Shown: positions 1 to 6,883 of the stretch, piece by piece
Numbering within the stretch: the stretch's first letter is position 1
Layout of the letters: each line of letters opens with the position of its first letter
Source of the DNA: DATLFP01 sp035540955
GTDB lineage: Bacteria > Actinomycetota > Acidimicrobiia > Acidimicrobiales > CADCSY01
Direction: 5' to 3'
DNA: 55,542 bases
NCBI GenBank assembly: GCA_035540955.1
Contig: DATLFP010000087.1
Span: 1-55,542 of the forward strand
Translations under genes and position numbers: made by a program
Notes under the pieces: model-generated
Databases searched by the model: none
Seen by the model: only the letters and a program-made list of their open reading frames with translations
Told to the model about the DNA's origin: nothing

Positions 1-506
1 GCGGCCACGTCGCCCTGGACCTCGAGTGAGTGGTTGCCTGCGAGCTCGAACACTTCACCCGGTACGGAATCTTGGCGGTCCGGTCGGTGTGCCGGGTCGT
101 CAGTGCCGACGACGAAGAGCGACGGCCAACGTGACCGCCGAGCGCCGTCGAACACGTTGTCTTCTCCGAGCACCGGGGTCAGCCAGATGGCTTCCGTGCG
201 ATCCGGTAGATCAGGGTCGTCGACGAGTGCGGCGAGGACGTGGGTGCCGAGCGACTTGCCGACGAGCGTAAGGCGCTCGGGATGCGAGTCCAGGATGCGC
301 TTGGTGGCGCTTCGTGCGTCGGCGTGGAAGCGGCCCTCGCGTTCAGGGGTCCAGAACTACTCCTGTCCCGTGTAGTCGGCGAGCACCGGATAGTTGACCT
401 GCTCGACAGTCGCGCCTACCTGTCGCAACGCCAGGGCAGTCAGATGCAAGATCGGAAAGGCGTGCGTGTATCCCATGCCTGGGAAGACGAGCGCGGCGTG
501 GCGCAT
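1..506 (-). pseudogene. Alpha/beta-hydrolase (KANL/dienelactone-type), interrupted by in-frame TAG; 3' end off window
   Basis: The minus-strand reading from an ATG at 506 begins MRHAALVFPGMGYTH, typical of small alpha/beta hydrolases, and runs to a TAG at 359-357. The same frame stays open beyond the stop to base 1 and reads through hydrolase-like sequence: a nucleophile elbow GKSLG at about bases 225-240, then LTPVLGEDNVF, then ELAGNHSLEV near the window edge, whose His is a good catalytic-triad candidate. The TAG is therefore a nonsense codon inside one gene, not a gene boundary. It could be a real inactivation, a sequencing error or, less likely, readthrough. The gene continues past the left edge, so the C-terminus is unknown. 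A longer start at 551 is possible, but the family-like sequence begins at 506. Confidence 0.65.
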
Positions 507-710
507 CCCTGCAGTCTTCCAACGCGCCCGAACGCGCGCACCGATTTCCACTCGTGCCTCAGCTCACCGACGCACAGATCGGCGCGTACACGCGCTGGCA
601 CCACGACGGGGTCGCGTACGTGCGATCGGGACGCCGATGAGAAGTTGCGAGGGCAGTCGTCTGAGTACGGTCGGGTGAACGCTCGGCGAGTGTCAAGGGA
701 GAGCGACGAG

Positions 711-1325
711 ATGAGACCACTTCGATACTCGATCAACGTCACGCTCGACGGTTGCTGCCATCACGAGGCAGGGCTCCCCCCGGACGAGGAGTCGATGCGC
801 TACTGGACCGCGGCGATGGAACGAGCCGATGCCCTGCTCTTCGGCCGGGTGACCTACGAGATGATGGAGTCGGCGTGGCGGCAGCCGGCCACGGGCCAGT
901 GGCCCGACTGGATGGATGAGTGGGAGATCCCGTTCGCCGAGACCATCGACCGGGCGAGGAAGTACGTCGTGTCGAGCACGCTGAGCGGCGTCGATTGGAA
1001 CGCCGAGCCGGTGCGAGGCGACTTGGGGCAAGCGGTTCAGCGGCTCAAGCAGGAGCCAGGCGAGGGCCTGTTCGTCGGTGGCGTGACGCTCCCCCTGGCG
1101 TTGGCAGATTTGGGACTGATCGACGAGTACGAGTTCCTCGTGCAGCCGGTCCTTGCCGGACACGGACCGACGTTGCTCGCCGGTCTGCGCGAGCGCATCC
1201 AGCTCGAGCTCGTGGATCGGCATGAGTTCCGGTCGGGGGCGGTCGCATGCGATTCCGGCCCAAGCGAGTCACGGCTTGACGTGAGTTGTCCTGGCGGTGT
1301 CCACGAGTCGGCACGGAGGTCCTGA
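711..1325 (+). CDS. Dihydrofolate reductase/RibD C-terminal family protein, 3' frameshift
   Basis: This 204-aa protein starts MRPLRYSINVTLDG after a GGGAG site about 8 nt upstream. It has the usual layout of the small DHFR-like (RibD_C) oxidoreductases: ADALLFGRVTYEMM near residue 40, a central KYVVSSTL strand, and a nucleotide-binding GLFVGGVTLPLALA segment, followed by the LIDEYEF motif. These proteins are presumed NAD(P)H-dependent reductases of unknown substrate. The last ~30 residues do not look like the family. A one-base shift at 1245-1248 would restore a family-like tail MRFRPKRVTA and stop at 1279, leaving room for the next gene's ribosome site. The annotated 3' end is therefore probably wrong, or the gene is mildly damaged. 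It may be co-transcribed with the second reductase that follows. Confidence 0.8.
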   Translation: MRPLRYSINVTLDGCCHHEAGLPPDEESMRYWTAAMERADALLFGRVTYEMMESAWRQPATGQWPDWMDEWEIPFAETIDRARKYVVSSTLSGVDWNAEPVRGDLGQAVQRLKQEPGEGLFVGGVTLPLALADLGLIDEYEFLVQPVLAGHGPTLLAGLRERIQLELVDRHEFRSGAVACDSGPSESRLDVSCPGGVHESARRS

Positions 1326-1327
1326 CG

Positions 1328-1972
1328 ATGACCCAACTCTTGCGCGTCCACAACTTCTTCGTCTCTCGAGATGGCTTCGGCGCCGGCGAGGGCCAGAGTC
1401 TTGAGCGGCCCTTCGGCCACGCCGACCCCGTCGCCCTCGGCGCCTGGGCCTTCGCCACCGACAGCTGGCCCAACCGCACCGAGCCCGGCGGGTCCCGGGG
1501 CCTCGACGACTACATGGTCCGCGACTACCACCGGAACATCGGCGCCGAGATCATGGGCCGCAACAAGTTCGGCCCCCAACGCGGCGCGTGGGAGGACCAC
1601 GAGTGGAAGGGGTGGTGGGGCGACGTCCCGCCATTTCACACGCCGGTCTTCGTCCTCACGCACCATCTGCGGCCCTCGTTCACGCTCGCCGACACGACCT
1701 TCCACTTCATGGACGCGTCGCCAGCCGACGCACTCGCCGAGGCGAAGGCCGCCGCCGACGGCAAGGACGTGCGCTGCGGCGGTGGCGTCCACACCCTCCG
1801 CGCGTTCCTCGACGCTGACCTCATCGACACGCTGCACGTCGCAGTGGCGCCCCTCGACCTCGGCCGCGGCGAACGCCTCTGGGACTCGCCCGACGAGCTC
1901 CTCGGCCGGTATCACTGTGACCGCGTCCCCAGCCCCAGCGGAGTCACCCACCTCCTCTTCTGGCGCCGCTAA
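1328..1972 (+). CDS. Dihydrofolate reductase family protein (RibD_C), second copy
   Basis: This 214-aa protein has an ATG start with GGAGG 7 nt upstream at 1316-1320. An in-frame extension to 1286 exists but does not look family-like. It opens MTQLLRVHNFFVSRDGFGAG, the first-strand pattern of DHFR-like reductases. IMGRNKFGP and PVFVLTHH supply the second core strands, and the nucleotide-binding loop reads VRCGGGVHTLRAFLDADLID. It is more distant from the upstream reductase than a recent duplicate would be, so they are neighbours of one superfamily. The substrate cannot be told from sequence. Confidence 0.85.
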   Translation: MTQLLRVHNFFVSRDGFGAGEGQSLERPFGHADPVALGAWAFATDSWPNRTEPGGSRGLDDYMVRDYHRNIGAEIMGRNKFGPQRGAWEDHEWKGWWGDVPPFHTPVFVLTHHLRPSFTLADTTFHFMDASPADALAEAKAAADGKDVRCGGGVHTLRAFLDADLIDTLHVAVAPLDLGRGERLWDSPDELLGRYHCDRVPSPSGVTHLLFWRR

Positions 1973-2144
1973 CAGCGACACCACTGGCTCGAGGTTGGGT
2001 CGGGCCGGCTCGAGGGCGGACGCCTGCTCACCGGCCGACCGTGACGATCGGCGATGTAGCTGCCGACTCGCGTACGAGTGAACCACTGCGCTCTCGACCC
2101 AGAGCCGTGGCTAGGCACGGAGATCGGCGCGTATCGAGCGGTGC

Positions 2145-2159
2145 CGGCTCTCAGAGCCG
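2145..2159. terminator. Hairpin between convergent genes
   Basis: CGGCTC-TCA-GAGCCG forms a perfect 6-bp stem with a 3-nt loop in the 273-nt space (1973-2245) where the reductase pair and the ABC genes converge. No T-tract follows, as is usual in high-GC actinobacteria. The rest of this gap shows no gene. Confidence 0.4.
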
Positions 2160-2245
2160 TCGTCGCGACTCCCCACCGCCGTCAAGCTGATGCAACCGCC
2201 CCGGCGACGTGCCCGTTGCGACGCGGCTACTCCTCGATCAGGCCG

Positions 2246-4036
2246 TCACCGGTAGGCGCGGGCCTGGAGGTCGTAGAGCTCGGCGTAGAGGCCGCCGGCG
2301 CGCATCAGCGTGGCGTGGTCGCCGGCCTCGGCGATGCGGCCGCCGGCGATCACCAGGATGAGATCGGCCATGCGCACCGTCGAGAAGCGGTGGCTGATGA
2401 GGATCGTGATCGCGCCCCGCTCCCGAGCCGCGTCCTGGGCGGCGCCCGCGAACCGCTCGAACAGACGGTGCTCGGTGGGGGCGTCGAGCGAGGCCGTGGG
2501 CTCGTCGAGGACGAGCAGGAGCGGCGTCTCCCGCATCATCGCCCGCCCGAGCGCCAGCTTCTGCCACTGCCCGAGCGAGAGCTCGACGCCACCGTCGAAC
2601 TCGCGGCCCAGCTGCGTCCCCAGACCGGTCGGGAGCTCGTCGACGACCTCGGCCGCCGCCGCCCGGGCCAGCGCGGCGAGCACGTCGGCGTCGTCGTCGA
2701 CCGAGGTGTCGCCGACCCCGACCGTCTCGCGGGCGAGCAGCTGGAACATCGCGAAGTCCTGGAACCCCGTCGCCACCCGGCGTCGCCATCCGTCGACGGG
2801 GATCGAGCGCAGGTCGACGCCATCGACGAGGATGCGGCCGGCCGTCGGCTCGTAGAAGCGGCACAAGAGCTTCACCAACGTCGTCTTGCCGGCTCCGTTC
2901 TCGCCGACGATCGCCACGGTCGAGCCCGCCGGCAGCTGCAGGTCGACGCCTTCGAGCACCGCGGTGCCGGTCCCCGGATAGCCGAACGACACCCCTTCGA
3001 CGGTGATGCCGCCGGCCAGCCGGTCGGGCACCGCCGCCGGCGCCGCCGGGGTCAGGGCGGCGTGCACGCCCTCGGCGTAGTCGGTGAACCACCGCAGCCG
3101 GCGCACGGCTCGGTGGGTGCGGACGAACCACGCGACGTTCTCGCCCAGCTCGGCCAGCTGCTGGTCGAGCTGGGTGCCGATGGAGAGGACGAGCACGACG
3201 TCGCCGACCGTCGCGTCGCCGCGCGACGCCGCCCGCACGGTGAAGACCAGCGCGCCGACGTAGCCGGCGGCGAAGAGCAACCACGCGCCCGTCGAGAGCA
3301 GCACCCGCTCCAGACCCAGCTGGCGCCGCTCCCGCTCGAGCACGTCGAAGCGGGCGCGACGGCGGCGGAGCAGCTCGTCGGTCAGTCCGAAGATCCTCAC
3401 CTCCTTCGCCGATTCGGGCTTGGTCGCCAGCTCGAAGTGGTGGCGAAGCACGCGGTTGCCCTCGGCCTGGCCATCCACGAGCGCCACCAGGCGGTACTCG
3501 CCCCGCCCCGTCGCCCACGCCGTGGGGATGCCGAAGAGGGGGAGCAGCGCCAGCGCCGGGTGGACGCCGACGAGCATCGCCACGACGCTCGCGCTCTGGA
3601 AGATCGACGCGATGGTCCAGCTGATCGGGTTGAACGGGTTGGCGAGATATCCCCGCTCGTTGCGGATCAGCTCGACCTGGTCGAGGTACTCGGGCCGTTC
3701 GTGATGCTCCAGACCGGGGATGCCGGCGGTGAGGTCCATGATGTGGCTGTCGAGGTAGAGCTGGGTGTTCTCCCTGAGCCGCATCCGCACGTTGAGCGAC
3801 GCGTGCAGCATCAGCCGGTGGAGCGCGCTCAGGGCCAGCACCACCGCCGCGCCCCGCAGCGCCTCGCTCCGGTCGGCGGCGACGAAGCCGTCGGTGAGGA
3901 TCTTCAACCCGATCGCCCGGAGCGGCAGGCTGGCCATCTGGCCGACGGCGGTGATCACGGCGAACACGGACCGGGCGGCGTCGGCCCGCCACGAGATCTG
4001 CACCATCAGGGCGAGCGTCCGCAGCGCGCTACGCAC
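2246..4036 (-). CDS. ABC exporter half-transporter (permease-ATPase fusion) 1
   Basis: This 596-aa protein has an N-terminal membrane domain (about residues 20-310) and a C-terminal ATPase domain. The ATPase has Walker A GENGAGKT at 378-385, Q-loop GFQDF near 425, signature LSLGQ at 487-491, Walker B LLLVLDEP at 506-513 and H-loop SHR at 548-550. The ABC signature deviates from LSGGQ. The GTG start at 4036 overlaps the stop of the upstream ABC gene (GTGCGTAG, 4036-4029), which implies translational coupling and a heterodimeric exporter. The membrane part is unusually low in long hydrophobic runs but has the AKEVRIFGL coupling-helix motif seen in lipid/peptide exporters. The substrate is unknown; the location downstream of a candidate toxin gene makes peptide or protein export one possibility. 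Confidence 0.88.
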   Translation of the reverse strand: MRSALRTLALMVQISWRADAARSVFAVITAVGQMASLPLRAIGLKILTDGFVAADRSEALRGAAVVLALSALHRLMLHASLNVRMRLRENTQLYLDSHIMDLTAGIPGLEHHERPEYLDQVELIRNERGYLANPFNPISWTIASIFQSASVVAMLVGVHPALALLPLFGIPTAWATGRGEYRLVALVDGQAEGNRVLRHHFELATKPESAKEVRIFGLTDELLRRRRARFDVLERERRQLGLERVLLSTGAWLLFAAGYVGALVFTVRAASRGDATVGDVVLVLSIGTQLDQQLAELGENVAWFVRTHRAVRRLRWFTDYAEGVHAALTPAAPAAVPDRLAGGITVEGVSFGYPGTGTAVLEGVDLQLPAGSTVAIVGENGAGKTTLVKLLCRFYEPTAGRILVDGVDLRSIPVDGWRRRVATGFQDFAMFQLLARETVGVGDTSVDDDADVLAALARAAAAEVVDELPTGLGTQLGREFDGGVELSLGQWQKLALGRAMMRETPLLLVLDEPTASLDAPTEHRLFERFAGAAQDAARERGAITILISHRFSTVRMADLILVIAGGRIAEAGDHATLMRAGGLYAELYDLQARAYR

Positions 4037-5825
4037 TGGTCTCCGCCACGGTGGGATCGGTCGGCCCCTCGACGAAGCGCGCGGCCTGCAGCTGGTACAT
4101 GCGGGCATAGCGATCGCCCCGCGCGACGAGCTCGGCGTGGCTGCCGTCTTCGACCACCTGACCGTGCTCGACCACGACGATGCGGTCGGCCCGTCGCACG
4201 GTCGAGAACCGGTGCGAGATCACGATCGTCGTCACGCCGCGCGTGAGGTCGAGGAACCGGTCGTACACCTCGGCCTCACCCCGGACGTCCATCGCCGCGG
4301 TGGGCTCGTCGAGGATCAGGACGCCGGCGCCGCACTGCACGGCGTACAGCGCCCGGGCCAGGGCGAGGCGCTGCCACTCGCCGCCCGACAGCTGGGTGCC
4401 TCCGGTGAACTCGCGGGACAGCACGGTGTTCCAGCCCGACGGCAGACGGGCGATCAGGGATGCCGCCCCCGCCAGGTTCCCGGCCCGGGCCACGTCGCCG
4501 TCGACCCCCAGCGCACCGAAGGCCACGTTGTCGTGCGCCGACACCTCCAGCTGCAGGAAGTCCTGGAACACCGGCGCCAACCGGCGGCGCCAGGTCACCG
4601 GATCGATGTGCCGGAGGTCGACGCCGTCGACCAGGATCCGACCCTCGTCGGGGTCGTACAGCCGGGCCAGGAGCTTCACGAAGGTGGTCTTGCCGGCGCC
4701 GTTCTCCCCGACGATGGCGAGGCTCCGGCCCGCGTCGATCTCCAGGTCGAAGTCGTCGAACACCGGCTCGTCCCGGCCCGGGTACGTGAAGCGCACGCCC
4801 TCGAACCGGATGCTCCTCGTCGGCGCCTCGGCCGGCGGTGGGCCGCCGGCCAGCGCATCCCGGGCCCGGGCCGCCCGCTGCTCCAGCACGTCGAGCTTGT
4901 CGAGGGCGAGGTTCCCCTGGGCCGGCTCCAGGTAGATCCAGTCGAACTGCCCGGCGGCCGCCGCGGCGACGAGGGCCTGGGTGACGATGACGCCGCCGGC
5001 AACCCCGAGATCGCCGGCCGCGACGTCGGTGGCGACGAGCCAGAACGCCAACCCCTCCACCGCAACCAGCCCGGCGGCGAGGCCGACGATCTCGCGCCAG
5101 CGCTCGTTGCGTCGGGCCCAGATGTCGCGCATCACGTCGAGCCAGCTGCTGCGGTAGCGGTCGACGAACCATGGCGCCAGGCCGAAGACCCGTGTCTCCT
5201 TCGCCACGGTGTGGGTGAGGGCCAGCGTCCGCAGGTAGTAGGCGCGCCGCAGTCGGTCGGTCTGGCCGTGCATCACGAGGGTCACCTGGTCGTGGTGCGA
5301 GCGGAGGAAGCGGAAGGCGATGCCGTAGGCGACGAGCAGGACCGGCACGAGCCACCACCGGTAGGCACCCACGATGAGCAACGACGAGCCGTACCAGATG
5401 CGGCGCTTGATGATGAACGGGAGCTGCACGGCCGACGCCCCGGGCGTCGTGCCGGTGACGCCGCCCAGCGCCTGGAGGGCGGCGTCGAGCACCTCGGGGT
5501 CCTCGACGTGGGCGAGGCCCGGAGGTTCGGCCATCGCCCGCATCACCCGCGCCGTCAGGGCTTCGTCGACTTCGCGGGCGAGGATCGAGCCCAGCTCGGT
5601 GGTGACGGGGTCGAGCAGCCGCTGCAGGGTGAACAGCACCGCCAGGGCGACGAGGGGTCCGGTCGCCGACGCCCCACTCTCGACGGCGCCGGCTAGCGCA
5701 CCGATGGCCAGCGTGAAGGAGGGGAGCAGGAGACCCTGAGACCCACCGAGCGCGGTGACGGCGACGGTGAGTCGCCGGTCGACCGACGCGAAGACGCGCA
5801 GGAGCCGTAGGACGCCGTTCGCCAC
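4029..5825 (-). CDS. ABC exporter half-transporter (permease-ATPase fusion) 2
   Basis: This is a protein of about 598 aa. The membrane domain spans residues 15-310 and includes the coupling motif AKETRVFGL. The ATPase domain has Walker A GENGAGKT (373-380), Q-loop VFQDF, canonical signature LSGGE (479-483), Walker B VLILDEP and H-loop SHR. The open frame extends far upstream but overlaps another coding gene there. The GTG at 5825 is the first start codon after that gene's stop (5906) that precedes transporter-like sequence, and no strong ribosome site supports it, so the start is uncertain by up to 25 codons. It pairs with the next gene, which starts inside its 3' end. One canonical and one LSLGQ signature suggest an asymmetric heterodimer. 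Confidence 0.85.
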   Translation of the reverse strand: MANGVLRLLRVFASVDRRLTVAVTALGGSQGLLLPSFTLAIGALAGAVESGASATGPLVALAVLFTLQRLLDPVTTELGSILAREVDEALTARVMRAMAEPPGLAHVEDPEVLDAALQALGGVTGTTPGASAVQLPFIIKRRIWYGSSLLIVGAYRWWLVPVLLVAYGIAFRFLRSHHDQVTLVMHGQTDRLRRAYYLRTLALTHTVAKETRVFGLAPWFVDRYRSSWLDVMRDIWARRNERWREIVGLAAGLVAVEGLAFWLVATDVAAGDLGVAGGVIVTQALVAAAAAGQFDWIYLEPAQGNLALDKLDVLEQRAARARDALAGGPPPAEAPTRSIRFEGVRFTYPGRDEPVFDDFDLEIDAGRSLAIVGENGAGKTTFVKLLARLYDPDEGRILVDGVDLRHIDPVTWRRRLAPVFQDFLQLEVSAHDNVAFGALGVDGDVARAGNLAGAASLIARLPSGWNTVLSREFTGGTQLSGGEWQRLALARALYAVQCGAGVLILDEPTAAMDVRGEAEVYDRFLDLTRGVTTIVISHRFSTVRRADRIVVVEHGQVVEDGSHAELVARGDRYARMYQLQAARFVEGPTDPTVAETSA

Positions 5826-5905
5826 CGGGCTCAGTGTGACGCGCCGCTGTGCACCGCGGGAGGGGATTTGGTCGCGTTGCGCCGCGAGGACAGGGTCCGT
5901 CGGCG

Positions 5906-6865
5906 CTACGACGCCCTGACGAGGCCGACGAGGGTGGTGGCGGCGCGGGCCGCGCTGCACTCGACGAGCGTGCACCCGGCGTCGTCGCCGAGCGCGGTCC
6001 AGAGCGCCAGCCAGATGCCGGCGACGCCACGGTGCACGGTGATGTGGGCCACGCCGATGGTGCTGTCGGCTGCCGACGCGGCCCGGGCGATCCCCACGGT
6101 CTGGATGGGCCGGCTGAGCGACGCGACGAGGCCGGCGCCGGCGGTGGTGACCGCGAGCTCGTCGCCCTTCCGGTGGACGACACCCGCCCGGACCAGGTCG
6201 TCGATCCCCGTCGAGAGGTCTCGCTCGGCGGCGGCGAGGTCGGCGGGACAGACGGCACGGGCGGCGCTGACGGCCCATCCCGGATGATCGGTGGTGAGGC
6301 CGGCGGCGAGGGACGCCGCGACGTCCCTGACGGTGATCGGCTCCGCACCGGCCGCCGAGCGGTCGAGATGGCGCCGGAGCCGCGCCTCCTCGAAGGCGTC
6401 GACCACGCCCAGGAGCGCGGCGTAGCCAGCGATCGACACCGGCACCTGCTGATCGGTGGTCGCCGCCGGCAGGGCGGTGAGCAGCAGGGTCCGATCGAGC
6501 CACAGCGCCAGGTCGTTGAGCGTCGAGAGCGCCTCCAGCTCGAGGCCGGCTTCGGTCTCGACGACGAGCACGTACGGCCCTGCGAGGTCCGACCAGTACA
6601 CCGATGGCGCCGCTCGCCCGGCGCGTCCCGAAGCCGGCAGGACGACCGTCAGGCGGCCGGCGGGATCGGCCAGTGTGCGCATCACGTCGTGGGCGGCGCC
6701 CAGCGTGGTCGCGGCCTCCGTGCCGACCGAGTCGCCCGGGGCCGGCAGCATCGAGCGCGGCGTGGGCGTGACCCCGGCGGTGGCGACTGCGGCCGCGAGC
6801 TGCCCCGGCGTCACCGACCACCTTCCTCCCGGCTCTCGAGCTCGGATCTGACGTCGCGTGGCCAT
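5906..6865 (-). CDS. Hypothetical protein, 319 aa, possible specific chaperone or partner
   Basis: I do not recognise this family with confidence. The ATG at 6865 has GGGAG about 8 nt upstream. The protein is alanine/leucine-rich and mixed alpha/beta, without signal peptide or membrane span. Two halves may be discerned: residues 1-150 include SVYWSDLAGPYVLVVETEAG, and residues 170-319 include a helix-turn-helix-like IDDLVRAGVVHRKGDELAVT (a winged-helix style hairpin) and a final strand-rich stretch. The overall feel is loosely like type VII secretion chaperones (EspG-like), but I see no diagnostic motif. It lies 18 nt downstream of the large membrane-anchored toxin-like gene and 80 nt upstream of the ABC pair, so it is very likely in the same operon. 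A role as chaperone or immunity-type partner of that protein is only a guess. Confidence 0.7.
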   Translation of the reverse strand: MATRRQIRAREPGGRWSVTPGQLAAAVATAGVTPTPRSMLPAPGDSVGTEAATTLGAAHDVMRTLADPAGRLTVVLPASGRAGRAAPSVYWSDLAGPYVLVVETEAGLELEALSTLNDLALWLDRTLLLTALPAATTDQQVPVSIAGYAALLGVVDAFEEARLRRHLDRSAAGAEPITVRDVAASLAAGLTTDHPGWAVSAARAVCPADLAAAERDLSTGIDDLVRAGVVHRKGDELAVTTAGAGLVASLSRPIQTVGIARAASAADSTIGVAHITVHRGVAGIWLALWTALGDDAGCTLVECSAARAATTLVGLVRAS

Positions 6866-6883
6866 TGATCGCTCCCGTGGTGA

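Noticed and set aside
2066..2079. ACTCG-CGTA-CGAGT as a terminator
   Set aside because: A 5-bp stem in GC-rich DNA is too weak; the 2145-2159 hairpin is the better candidate in the same gap.
2078..4246. Long plus-strand frame (722 codons) opposite the ABC genes
   Set aside because: It is an antisense shadow of the ABC ATPase genes in GC-rich DNA: Arg/Gly/His-rich, no domains; the minus strand carries full ABC motifs.
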